DNA of 36,740 bases from Burkholderiales bacterium (GCA_028869095.1 JAGWTE010000003.1:1-36740), one strand, 5' to 3'. Counted from the first letter of the stretch, positions 7,635 to 16,659 are shown. Notes: generated by a model from the sequence alone, not told the origin. Made by a program: numbers and translations.

Positions 7635-9779
7635 TCAGAAGGTGTAGGTGCCTTGTACGTAGAACGACCGGCCTGGCATCGGGTAGTCGTTGGGCAGCGA
7701 GATAAAGGGCTGGCCAGGGGACTGGTCAAACACCGATGGTTCGCGCACTTTGGCATCCAATGCATTGCGCACCGAGAAGCTGGTGTTCCACCCTTTGCCT
7801 TCGCGCTCTGAACGCACCGTCAAATCAACCGTGTTGTAGCCCGGCAGATTGGCGCGTGTGTCGGCGTGCACACGGGTCTGGTCGCTGATCCAGTTGACCT
7901 GGGTGTGCAGCGACCAGTTGGGCAGCATGCGCCAATCGGCCCGTGCGTACACCTGATGGTGGGGTGCATTGCCGGCATCGTGCTGGTTGGCGCCATCCTC
8001 CGTGAACTGATAGCTGCAGTTGCCCGAGATGCGCAGGGTTTTGTTGACCGTCCAACTGGACTCCAGCTCCAGCCCATCACCGGTCAGCCGGCCGGTGTTC
8101 TGGTATTGAAAACTGACCAGCTGGATGATGTCATCCATGCGGTAATGGAACACATTGGCCCCGATTTGCCACTGCGGGGCAGCCTGCCAGGACACGGCAG
8201 CTTCTACCGTTCGGGTCTTTTCTGGCTTGAGTTGGGCATTACCTTGCGCAACCGGGTTGTTGATGGCGTATAGCTCGGTGAACGACGGCGGGCGGAAGGC
8301 TGTGCCCGTCATCAACTTGGCCGTCACGTTGTAGGCAGCATCCCAAACCAAGGCCAGGCGCGGGTTGGTGGTGGTGCCAAAGTCGGAGTAATGATCGTGG
8401 CGCAAGCCTGCTGTCAGCGTCCAGTCTTTGGCCAGGCTCCACTCGTCTTGGCCGAAGACGTATTGCAGTTGACGCGAATGGGGGGTCAAAAAGGGCAGGG
8501 TGCCGCTGACATCGATGATGTCGGCGCGTGAGCCCGTGCCAATGGGGGTGAAGTCGGGATTGAAGTTCTTGGTTTCGCGGATCTTGTAGATTTGAGCCGA
8601 TTCTGCGCCCCAACCCAGGCGCGTGCGGTGTTGCTCAAACCCCGTGTAGGTGGCCGACGCGTTGAGGCGATGGTGGCGCTCCCATTTGTAGGGGTTGCCG
8701 ATCATGCCGTCGGTGAAGGTGGGGCCGCCAAAATTCATGCCTGCAGGGAACAGCGTCAGGTCAGACTTTTCGCTGTAGTGCATCGCACTGAGTTGGGCGG
8801 CGACCGCCCAGTTGGGCGCGATGTGGTCGTTCTCGTAACTCAGATCAGAGCTCAGGCTTTGCATGCGAGAGCTGCCTGTGGGGTCAAGCGCAGAGGCAAC
8901 GCCTGCGCCTGATCCGACGTTGTCGCGGTCACGTAGGCCCAGACGCCAACGCCATTTGTCCAGGCTCAGATCCAGCGAGCCATCGATGTTGTCACGCCCA
9001 TTGTTGACGGGGCCCGGTGCGTGCGAGGCGTGGGTGCCGAGCAGCGTATCCAAGCCCGTTTGTGTATCTGCCTGGATGGTGCTGTTGGCGCCAGCGGTCG
9101 AGCCCACTCGCACATAGCCTGCGACGGTAAAGGGCCCCCATTGGCCGCCATGCAAAGCCCAGGCATCGTTGGTGTGAAACGAGCCTGTGCGAGCACCGAC
9201 GGTGGTGCCGTTGATGTCGTTGGCGGTTTTGGTGATGATGTTGATCACCCCCGCTGCGGCGTCGGCTCCGTACAGGGCCGAGCCTGGTCCACGGATCACT
9301 TCAATGCGTGCGACGTTGTCAAGGGGCAGGCCCACCCAGCCATTGCCTCGGTTGCCGGTAAAAACCGAGGTCACGGGGATGCCGTTGATCAGCATCAGGA
9401 CTTGGGGGTTGTAGCCCACGTTCACCCCACGGAAGACGTAGCTGGGCGAGTAGACCTGTGAGGTGCGAGCCACGTGCACGCCTGGAATCGTCTCCATCAC
9501 CTCGTCCAGATCGGTCGCGCCCATGGCCTGGATGTCGGCGGCGGTGATGACCGTGGCCACCGAAGGGGCTCGGCTGACCGGTTGACGAGAGCCGGTGGCA
9601 ATGCTGACCATGGGTTGGTCGCCATAGGCTTGCGCCAACTCATCTTCTTCGTCGCTGGACGCATGGGCCGTGGTGACCAGGGCGGAGGCGCATGCCAGTG
9701 CACAGGTCACAGACGCCGCCACTGAGCGAGCATGACGTCGGTAGGCATGGCACGGAAAGGGGGGCGGATGTTGGATCAT
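7635..9779 (-). CDS. TonB-dependent outer-membrane receptor
   Basis: Signal peptide, plug domain (PSVATVITAADIQAMGATDLDEVMETIPGVHVARTS...RIEVIRGPGSALYGADAAAGVINIITK), C-terminal FYVQGTYTF. ATG at 9779 has an AAGGCG ribosome binding site. Confidence 0.94.
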   Translation of the reverse strand: MIQHPPPFPCHAYRRHARSVAASVTCALACASALVTTAHASSDEEDELAQAYGDQPMVSIATGSRQPVSRAPSVATVITAADIQAMGATDLDEVMETIPGVHVARTSQVYSPSYVFRGVNVGYNPQVLMLINGIPVTSVFTGNRGNGWVGLPLDNVARIEVIRGPGSALYGADAAAGVINIITKTANDINGTTVGARTGSFHTNDAWALHGGQWGPFTVAGYVRVGSTAGANSTIQADTQTGLDTLLGTHASHAPGPVNNGRDNIDGSLDLSLDKWRWRLGLRDRDNVGSGAGVASALDPTGSSRMQSLSSDLSYENDHIAPNWAVAAQLSAMHYSEKSDLTLFPAGMNFGGPTFTDGMIGNPYKWERHHRLNASATYTGFEQHRTRLGWGAESAQIYKIRETKNFNPDFTPIGTGSRADIIDVSGTLPFLTPHSRQLQYVFGQDEWSLAKDWTLTAGLRHDHYSDFGTTTNPRLALVWDAAYNVTAKLMTGTAFRPPSFTELYAINNPVAQGNAQLKPEKTRTVEAAVSWQAAPQWQIGANVFHYRMDDIIQLVSFQYQNTGRLTGDGLELESSWTVNKTLRISGNCSYQFTEDGANQHDAGNAPHHQVYARADWRMLPNWSLHTQVNWISDQTRVHADTRANLPGYNTVDLTVRSEREGKGWNTSFSVRNALDAKVREPSVFDQSPGQPFISLPNDYPMPGRSFYVQGTYTF

Positions 9780-9934
9780 GGTCGTCGCCTTCTTGTTGAT
9801 TTTGGTGGCCGGTTGTCCGAATATCTTTGATGACATTCTGGTCAATATTGGCCTTTAGGTCTCGGCTTATTTACCCGCATGTCGCCACAGGCGTTGGCTT
9901 ATCGTTACAGTAGCTGCAATAGGAAACAGGACCC

Positions 9935-10243
9935 ATGGGCTTTGCAGAAAAAACGGTAGCTGGCTTGATCGCGATCACGTGCATCGCGATGTTGTTGCGC
10001 ATGGCCTTGGGGGCCAGGAGACGCCAAAAGCTGGACAACGCTGTACTGAATTTCTGGCAGACAGCCAAACGACGCACGGCGCGCATGTATCGCCGTCAGG
10101 CCACCAAAAAGGAAGCGCGCAAAGCCACGCAAGAGATCTTGCAACGGATGCGCCAACCTGTCGAGCGCCATGGCAATGTGATCAGCCCCAAAGCCTTCAA
10201 GCGGCCGGACAAGCAGCCCGACCGCAACGACGGCGAGGTTTGA
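9935..10243 (+). CDS. Hypothetical protein with single N-terminal TM segment and basic cytoplasmic tail
   Basis: ORF MGFAEKTVAGLIAITCIAMLLRMALGARRRQKLDNAVLNFWQTAKRR...; AGGA-like ribosome binding site upstream. Confidence 0.65.
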   Translation: MGFAEKTVAGLIAITCIAMLLRMALGARRRQKLDNAVLNFWQTAKRRTARMYRRQATKKEARKATQEILQRMRQPVERHGNVISPKAFKRPDKQPDRNDGEV

Positions 10244-10257
10244 TCAGTCGGCTGGGA

Positions 10258-11499
10258 TCAGGCCCGGGCCAGTTTGGCGGCCGTGATGCCTTGGCCCACC
10301 AGCGTGGCAGAGGCAATGCCCAGCACCAGCACCAAAGCGGCACCGGCAAACACGCCTTGGGGTTGAGCGTGGTCCATCAGGCTGCCAAACACCGGGGCGG
10401 CCAAGGCAAAGCCCAGATCCAGGCCTGAGTACACTGTGCCGTAGACGCGACCCGTGGCCCCTGGAGGCGCGGCGCGTTTGATCAGCATGTCGCGCGAGGG
10501 ACCCGCCAAGCCGGTGCCAAAACCGGCCAGGGCCGTGATGGCCGCTGCAGCATAGCCGTTAAGGGCCCCTGTGGCGGTCAGCAGCAAGAGCATGGCAGCC
10601 AGGGACATGGCCATGGCGATGGTGCGCTCCAGTCGTTCAGCACGGCTGACCAGAAAGCCGCCAATGACCATGCCCATGGCGCCGCACAGCATGTAGCCGG
10701 TCACGACAAAGGCGGCAATGGAGGGGGGCACGTTGTACAGCTGGGTCAAGGCCGGGCTGGCAAAGCTTTGCATGGCGCACAGGGCTGCGGTGCTCCAAAA
10801 GAAGAACGAAAAGCACAGCCACACCGATGGCAACTTGAGGAAGGCCATGGGGTGCTCGGGTTGGCTGCCGGTTTGCGCTGGGTGGGCGCTGTGGCCCCAG
10901 CTGCCATGGCGGTCATCCAGGGCGTGGCGTTGGCTGATCAGGATCAGCAACACCACGGCACCCATCAAGGCCGAGCCCGCATAGGCCCAGCGCCAATGTC
11001 CCGCCGCAGCACTGATCCCGATCAGGAAGGGCGGGGCCACAGCCCAGCCCAGGTTGCCGCTGATGCCGTGGACCGAAAAAGCATGGCCCAGGCGGGACAC
11101 GGACACCCGCTTGTTGAGGATGGTGAAGTCAGCCGGGTGGAAGGGGGCGTTGCCCAGTCCCGCCAGCGCCGAGGCCAGGATCAGGCCGGCATAACCGTGT
11201 GCGTTCAACGCCGCGAGCGAAGCGGCGATGAAACAGAGCAGCGCGGAAAACAACACGGGGCGGGCCCCCACACGGTCCACCACAAAGCCCGCCATGGCTT
11301 GCCCCAGTCCTGAGATGACAAAGAACACGGACACCAGCAGGCCCAGTTGCGAATAGCTCAAACCAAAGTCCCGAATGAAGGCCGGGAACAGAGGTGCCAG
11401 CAGCATGTGGTGAAAGTGGGAGGTGCCGTGCGCCAGGCCAATGAGGCCGATGGTTTTGACGTCTTGCTGGGTGCTGGGGGTGGTGGGCGGGTTTTGCAT
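10258..11499 (-). CDS. MFS transporter
   Basis: Multi-TM ORF: GLIGLAHGTSHFHHMLLAPLFPAFIRDFGLSYSQLGLLVSVFFVISGLGQAMAGFVVDRVGARPVLFSALL...; likely start ATG at 11499 (MQNPPTTPSTQQ). Confidence 0.9.
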   Translation of the reverse strand: MQNPPTTPSTQQDVKTIGLIGLAHGTSHFHHMLLAPLFPAFIRDFGLSYSQLGLLVSVFFVISGLGQAMAGFVVDRVGARPVLFSALLCFIAASLAALNAHGYAGLILASALAGLGNAPFHPADFTILNKRVSVSRLGHAFSVHGISGNLGWAVAPPFLIGISAAAGHWRWAYAGSALMGAVVLLILISQRHALDDRHGSWGHSAHPAQTGSQPEHPMAFLKLPSVWLCFSFFFWSTAALCAMQSFASPALTQLYNVPPSIAAFVVTGYMLCGAMGMVIGGFLVSRAERLERTIAMAMSLAAMLLLLTATGALNGYAAAAITALAGFGTGLAGPSRDMLIKRAAPPGATGRVYGTVYSGLDLGFALAAPVFGSLMDHAQPQGVFAGAALVLVLGIASATLVGQGITAAKLARA

Positions 11500-11570
11500 C
11501 CCTGCACTGTATCGGCTAGTCAAAGTCCCAGTTCGGGATTGGGTGGTGGTGTATCCCGTGTACACAAGTT

Positions 11571-11592
11571 CACCCCGCGTTTGCGGGGGTGT
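11571..11592. repeat. GC-rich inverted repeat CACCCCGC-N4-GCGGGGGTG in the MFS/lipase divergent region
   Basis: caccccgcgtttgcgggggtgt; 5' arm CACCCCGC, 3' arm GCGGGG(G)TG. Confidence 0.45.
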
Positions 11593-11776
11593 CTTGCCAT
11601 TTGGCGTCAAAGATTTCCCGGAAAGAGTGAGTTCCCCCATGGGTGGGGCTTGACAAGGTGTGTACATCCCCAGGCAAACCCTGAAGGGCTTGACCTGAAT
11701 TACAAACATCCAACGTTCAGACAAAGTGAGAACAACATTGATCCGATTCCTTTTTGTTCTTTTTTTGGAGGTTTAC

Positions 11777-12718
11777 ATGCGCTTTGCAACTTCCCTGCGT
11801 CGCTTGATGGCGATGGTGACCATGGCTGCTGCGGCAGTGGTGGTGCCCGGTGTCGCTCAGGCAGGCACTTATGCTCAAACCAAATACCCGATCGTGCTGG
11901 TGCACGGCTTCCTGGGTTTCAACAGCGTGTTGGGCATCAACTACTTCTATGGCGTGCCCAGCCAGTTGCGTGCCGATGGTGCCAAGGTGTACATCGCCCA
12001 GGTCAATCCCGCTCAGACCAACGAATACCGTGGCGAGCAGTTGATTCAGCAACTCAAGCAATGGGCCGCTCGCGACGGCGTGACCAAGTTCAATTTGATC
12101 GCGCACAGCCAAGGCGGCCCGACTGCGCGTTATGCGGCAGCCGTGGTGCCAGGCATGGTGGCCAGCGTGGGCACGGTGTCGGCCACGCACTTTGGTAGCA
12201 AGACGGCAGACTTCTGGAATGCGAACATTGGCTCTAGCTGGACCAACTCCTTGGCCACCAGCCTTGCCACGATCTTGAACGTGATCTATGGCGGTTCGGG
12301 CACCTCGGTCGCAGCGACGGACATCAGTGCCGCCATGAGCTCCTTGTCGACCGCAGGTGCCGTGGCCTTCAACGCCAAGTACCCCCAAGGCGCCCCCACC
12401 AGCAGTTGTGGCCAAGGCCCAGCGAAGGGCAGCAATGGCGTGGCTTACTACTCCACGGGCGGAGCATCGGTTCTGACCAACGTGTTTGACATTTCTGATG
12501 CGGTCTTTTTGGTCACCTCCGCACCATTTGGCTCGACGGCCAACGATGGCCTGGTCAGCACCTGTTCATCGCACTGGGGCACCGTGTTGAAGGACAACTA
12601 CAGCTGGAACCACCTGGACGAAGTCAACCACTTGCTGGGCCTGCGCGGTTTGTTCTCGCCCGACCCCGTGTCCTTCTACAGTGGCCTGGCCAACCGTTTG
12701 AAGAACCAAGGTCTGTGA
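11777..12718 (+). CDS. Secreted triacylglycerol lipase (foldase-dependent, Pseudomonas/Burkholderia family I-like)
   Basis: Signal peptide MRFATSLRRLMAMVTMAAAAVVVPGVAQA; YPIVLVHGFLGF; nucleophile elbow AHSQGG; NDGLVSTCSSHWG; followed by a chaperone gene. GGAGG ribosome binding site. Confidence 0.93.
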   Translation: MRFATSLRRLMAMVTMAAAAVVVPGVAQAGTYAQTKYPIVLVHGFLGFNSVLGINYFYGVPSQLRADGAKVYIAQVNPAQTNEYRGEQLIQQLKQWAARDGVTKFNLIAHSQGGPTARYAAAVVPGMVASVGTVSATHFGSKTADFWNANIGSSWTNSLATSLATILNVIYGGSGTSVAATDISAAMSSLSTAGAVAFNAKYPQGAPTSSCGQGPAKGSNGVAYYSTGGASVLTNVFDISDAVFLVTSAPFGSTANDGLVSTCSSHWGTVLKDNYSWNHLDEVNHLLGLRGLFSPDPVSFYSGLANRLKNQGL

Positions 12719-12753
12719 TCTGGCTGTGCTGGTTTGTTGATGGGTAGTACCAC

Positions 12754-12776
12754 CCGGGTCGGCTATGCCGGCCCGG
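12754..12776 (+). repeat. Strong hairpin in the lipase/foldase intergenic region
   Basis: CCGGGTCGGC TAT GCCGGCCCGG: 10-bp stem (one G-U wobble), 3-nt loop, no downstream T tract. Confidence 0.65.
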
Positions 12777-12806
12777 ATGCGTTTGATGATGCTGGAGCGT
12801 AACAAG

Positions 12807-13754
12807 ATGAAGCTCAATCCCTCTAGGCGTTCCGGATGGGTCTGGCTGGCAGGTTTGTCTGTGGTGGTGGCCGGTGGCGCTTGGTTGGGGCCGCGCCTGA
12901 TCCAGGTCGACGGTGAAGGTGTGACCTTGGCAGCCCGTCATGGCTGGAGCTTGCTGGGGACGGCCAATGACGTCGACCCGGGGCGTCATGACGCCGAGGC
13001 CCATGCCGCCATGCGAAGCCTGAGCAGCATCCGCGCCGCGGTGTTGGGCGATGCCTTGTTGTCTCAAACCCAGGCTGCTGGCGATTGGGGGGTGGACGCG
13101 CAAGGGAAGCTGCATCCGGACCTGGCTTTGCGCAAGCGCTTTGAGCATTACTTGTTGGCCTTGGGCTCGGCCTCTGCGGCCGAGTTGCGCGCGCTGATCG
13201 AGGACGAGGCACGCAAAGCGCATGGCGACAAAGCCGCGGCCGAGATCATGTCCATCTACGACCAGTATTGGGCCTTGCGCAGCCATCAACCCTCGCAGCG
13301 ACTGGTGCTCAATGAGCGCGAGACCTGGGAGCCCGCCTTCCTGGAGTTGAAGGCGATGCGCCGCCAATACCTGGGGCCGGTGTGGGCTGAGGCGTTCTAC
13401 AAGGCCGAAGAAGACGAGTTTCTGAGCTTTGTGGCCCAGGCCGATGGCAAAGCCGGCCCTGACAAAAACGACGTGAACATGCCTGTGCCGCAAATGGGGC
13501 CGGGCAAGGATGCGAATGCCGTGCATGCCGAACGTGTGGCTCTGTATGGCGAAGCGGCGGCCCAGCGCCTGGCTCAGGCTGATGCCGAGTGGGCTGACTG
13601 GGAGCGCCGACTGGCTGGCGCCCGCGCCGAGTCCCAACGTGTTCAAAGCAGTCCAGAGTTGTCGGAGGTTCAGCGCCAACAGGCCATGGACCAATACATA
13701 CAGAGTCACTTCCCGCCTGATGAACGTGTCAGAGCGCGGGGTTTGCTCAACTGA
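12807..13754 (+). CDS. Lipase secretion chaperone (lipase-specific foldase)
   Basis: N-terminal TM anchor (GWVWLAGLSVVVAGGAWLGP), LRKRFEHYLLALGSASAAELRALIEDEA (foldase motif region), directly downstream of lipase. Start uncertain among several ATGs. Confidence 0.88.
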   Translation: MKLNPSRRSGWVWLAGLSVVVAGGAWLGPRLIQVDGEGVTLAARHGWSLLGTANDVDPGRHDAEAHAAMRSLSSIRAAVLGDALLSQTQAAGDWGVDAQGKLHPDLALRKRFEHYLLALGSASAAELRALIEDEARKAHGDKAAAEIMSIYDQYWALRSHQPSQRLVLNERETWEPAFLELKAMRRQYLGPVWAEAFYKAEEDEFLSFVAQADGKAGPDKNDVNMPVPQMGPGKDANAVHAERVALYGEAAAQRLAQADAEWADWERRLAGARAESQRVQSSPELSEVQRQQAMDQYIQSHFPPDERVRARGLLN

Positions 13755-13765
13755 AAGTTCACGCC

Positions 13766-14539
13766 ATGCTGGACGTCAACGTTCAACCTCGTTTGGTTTA
13801 TTCGGCCCAGGATGAAGGGCGAGAAGACGCGCCCTTGCAGATCATTGATCGGCTGCGAGAGTACCTGTTCAATGGGGACTTGGCCCCTGGGACGCGTTTG
13901 TCGGAGCCTTCTCTGGCCACGATGCTGGGCGTGTCGCGCACCCCCATTCGCGCCGCCTTGCAACGTTTGCAGATCGAAGGTTGGCTGGACAGCACGGCCA
14001 ATGGCGGTTATCGGGTTCGCCAGTTCTCGCGTGATGACGTGGCGTCTGCGCTGGCGGTGTTGGCCTCATTGGAGGGGTTGGCCGTGCGTCTGGCGGCAGA
14101 GCAGGGCGTGTCGGCTTCTTTGATGTCCCAGGCCCGTGAATTGCTGATCCGCATGGACATGCTGCTGGACGAAGAGGCCTGGTCTGCCGCCAGCTTTGAT
14201 CTGTTTGTGGCGCGCCACGGCGAGTTCCATCGTCTGCTGGTCAAGATGGCGAGTTGCCCTTTGATCGACAACACCTTGGAGCACGTGACGGCGCACCCGC
14301 TGGCAATTGCAGCCCATGTGTTTTTCAGCTCGGGCCGGGCCTATTCGGCAGCCCGGATGGGCTTGGTGTTTGCGCAAGAGCATCATCGCAATTTGCTGGA
14401 CGCGATCAAGCGTCAGCAGGGCTCTCGCGCTGAAGCCTTGGTACGTGAGCATGCTGCTTTGCTGGAGCGGCATTTGCTGGCCTCAGACCAGCGTGCCAGT
14501 GTGCCATTTTTGGCTCGCCCACGACAAGTAAAAGTGTAG
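13766..14539 (+). CDS. GntR family transcriptional regulator (FadR/FCD type)
   Basis: wHTH: LQIIDRLREYLFNGDLAPGTRLSEPSLATMLGVSRTPIRAALQRLQIEGWL; C-terminal helical FCD-like domain. Confidence 0.92.
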   Translation: MLDVNVQPRLVYSAQDEGREDAPLQIIDRLREYLFNGDLAPGTRLSEPSLATMLGVSRTPIRAALQRLQIEGWLDSTANGGYRVRQFSRDDVASALAVLASLEGLAVRLAAEQGVSASLMSQARELLIRMDMLLDEEAWSAASFDLFVARHGEFHRLLVKMASCPLIDNTLEHVTAHPLAIAAHVFFSSGRAYSAARMGLVFAQEHHRNLLDAIKRQQGSRAEALVREHAALLERHLLASDQRASVPFLARPRQVKV

Positions 14540-14558
14540 ATTTCACATTTTTACTTGT
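14524..14558. repeat. AT-rich inverted repeat spanning the GntR stop codon
   Basis: ACAAGTAAAAGTG-N7-CACATTTTTACTTGT: near-perfect arms (2-nt bulge); TAG stop at 14537-14539 is in the loop. Confidence 0.6.
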
Positions 14559-14626
14559 GCCCTCTGTTGCCTTTGTCTTGACCGGATTACCATGAGGCTA
14601 TCCCGTGGATTGAGGTTAAGAGGTCA

Positions 14627-16561
14627 ATGTCTTTCTTTCGTTTTGCCTGGCTGGTGTTGGCGCTGTGCGTGCCCGTCCTGGCGGGGGCTGCGCCTGACGC
14701 GCGCGTGATCGTCAAGCTGCGGGCTGACTCCAGTTTGTTATCTGATTCAGGGCATGCCACAGCGCAGTCCGTGAGTGTTTCTGGCACCCCAACTGAAGGC
14801 TCAGCCCGCATGCAGCGGTTGGGCGTAAAGATGGGGGTGCCCTTGGTTGACGGACGACAACTGGGTCCCCGTTTGCATGTGGCTCAGGCGGTGGGCATGA
14901 GCTCTGCCGCGCTGGCCGCGCAATTGGCCCGTCAGCCCGATGTGGAATATGCGGTGGTCGATCAATTGCGCCGCCGCAGCGCCATTCCCAATGACCCCTT
15001 GTTTGGCAGCTCAACCACCTTGGCTGTGGGCCAGTGGTATCTCAATGACCCAGCAGCTGATCCCACGACACCGGCTTCCATCAATGCCGTGGGGGCCTGG
15101 GATCTGACCTTTGGGTCCAGTTCGGTCACGGTGGCCGTGCTCGATACGGGTGCTCGCCTGGATCACAACGATTTCGTCGGCAAGTTTCTCAACGGCTACA
15201 ACATGATCGAGAACCCGGTGCGGGCGGGCAATGGCGTGGGACGTTCATCCGACCCGTCCGATCTGGGCGATTATTTGACACAGGCGGAGATCTCTGCCGA
15301 TTCGTCCAGCTATCCGCCAGGTCAATGTACAGAGGACTTGACCAGTTCCTGGCATGGCATGGAAGTGGCCGGGGTGGTGGGGGCCGCGACGAACAACGCC
15401 ATTGGCATGGCCAGTGTCGGGGGCAACACCACGGTCTTGCCGGTGCGGGTGCTGGGCAAATGCGGTGGATATGACTCGGACATCATTGCTGGCATGCGGT
15501 GGGCTGCCGGTTTGACGGTCTCAGGTATTTCGACGCTACCGACTCAAGCAGCGCGCGTGATCAATCTGAGCCTAGGGTCAGCAGGCGCTTGCTCCTCAGC
15601 CTATCAAGATGCGATCACGGAAGTGGTGGCTCATGGTGTGGTCGTCGTGGCGTCAGCGGGCAACGAGGCGAAAGCAGTCGATGCGCCGGGCAATTGCAAC
15701 GGAGTGATTGCTGTTGGGGCTTTGCGCCACGTGGGCACCAAAGCGGGCTATTCCGCCACAGGGCCTGAGATCACGATCAGCGCGCCCGGTGGCAATTGCG
15801 TCAACGAGACAGGGCCTTGTATCTATCCCATTTTGTCGGCGTCCAATTCGGGGACTCAGAAGCCGGTGGCGGACTCGGCTGGTGGCTCTAAATACGCAGG
15901 TGGTGCAGGCACCAGCTTTTCTGCCCCCATGGTCAGCGGTACCGTGGCTTTGATGCTGGCGGTGCGCCCAACTTTGACGCCGGATGCGATCCGGCGTATT
16001 TTGATGCGCTCGGCGCGGCCGTTTCCGACCTCAGGTGTGAGCACCGCCACCGCGGCCTGTCAGGCACCGGGTAGCGTCGCCCAAGGCGAGTGCTATTGCA
16101 CGACCTCGACCTGTGGGGCCGGGATGCTGGACGCCTCAGCGGCGGTAGCGCAAGCGGTCTCCGATGGTGTGGCGAGCGTGGCGGTGACACCGGCGCAGCC
16201 CACCGCCGCCGACACCATCGCGCTCAGTGGGGCGGCTTCTTTGCCCAGTGCGTTTGGCACCACCATCACCAACTACCACTGGGATCTGATCGATGGCGGT
16301 GGCATCGTGTCGTCCTTGGATGGCGACGTGAATTCGGTCTCCGTGACAGCCCATGCCAGCGGGGCGGGGCAGTTTCAAGTGCGGTTGACCGTCACGGACG
16401 ATGTCCATGTTACGGCGTCAACGACACAGGTTGTGCTTGTGGCGGCGGCGCCGTCCTCTGGGGGCGGTGGCGGCGGCGGTGCGCTGGACGGCGCAGCCTT
16501 GTTCATGGGGCTGATCTGGCTGGGCTGGCTTGGGCACAGTCGTGCAGCGCGGCCGCAGTGA
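14627..16561 (+). CDS. S8 family serine peptidase (subtilase) with PKD-like domain and GlyGly-CTERM-like C-terminus
   Basis: Signal peptide; catalytic D (VAVLDTGARLDHNDF), H (SSWHGMEVAGVVGA), S (GTSFSAPMVSGTVALM); C-terminus SSGGGGGGGALDGAALFMGLIWLGWLGHSRAARPQ (Gly run, hydrophobic segment, basic tail). Confidence 0.92.
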   Translation: MSFFRFAWLVLALCVPVLAGAAPDARVIVKLRADSSLLSDSGHATAQSVSVSGTPTEGSARMQRLGVKMGVPLVDGRQLGPRLHVAQAVGMSSAALAAQLARQPDVEYAVVDQLRRRSAIPNDPLFGSSTTLAVGQWYLNDPAADPTTPASINAVGAWDLTFGSSSVTVAVLDTGARLDHNDFVGKFLNGYNMIENPVRAGNGVGRSSDPSDLGDYLTQAEISADSSSYPPGQCTEDLTSSWHGMEVAGVVGAATNNAIGMASVGGNTTVLPVRVLGKCGGYDSDIIAGMRWAAGLTVSGISTLPTQAARVINLSLGSAGACSSAYQDAITEVVAHGVVVVASAGNEAKAVDAPGNCNGVIAVGALRHVGTKAGYSATGPEITISAPGGNCVNETGPCIYPILSASNSGTQKPVADSAGGSKYAGGAGTSFSAPMVSGTVALMLAVRPTLTPDAIRRILMRSARPFPTSGVSTATAACQAPGSVAQGECYCTTSTCGAGMLDASAAVAQAVSDGVASVAVTPAQPTAADTIALSGAASLPSAFGTTITNYHWDLIDGGGIVSSLDGDVNSVSVTAHASGAGQFQVRLTVTDDVHVTASTTQVVLVAAAPSSGGGGGGGALDGAALFMGLIWLGWLGHSRAARPQ

Positions 16562-16620
16562 ACAGGGGCGGACGCCCTTGCGAATGACCTCGATTTGATC
16601 TGACGCAGATGTCGTGAGGA

Positions 16621-16646
16621 AAGCCAGGAAGTGTCCTGGCTTTTTT
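16621..16646 (+). terminator. Rho-independent terminator after subtilase
   Basis: AAGCCAGGA AGTG TCCTGGCTT followed by TTTT; 9-bp stem, 4-nt loop. Confidence 0.88.
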
Positions 16647-16659
16647 CAAATCTTTGCTT

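Noticed and set aside
9780-9934. Possible cobalamin or other riboswitch before the TonB receptor
   Set aside because: Searched by eye on the minus strand; no convincing conserved riboswitch core, and no Fur box either. An Rfam scan would be decisive.
12624-13709. 361-aa minus-strand ORF opposite the lipase foldase
   Set aside because: Antisense shadow of the foldase gene; no recognisable motifs.
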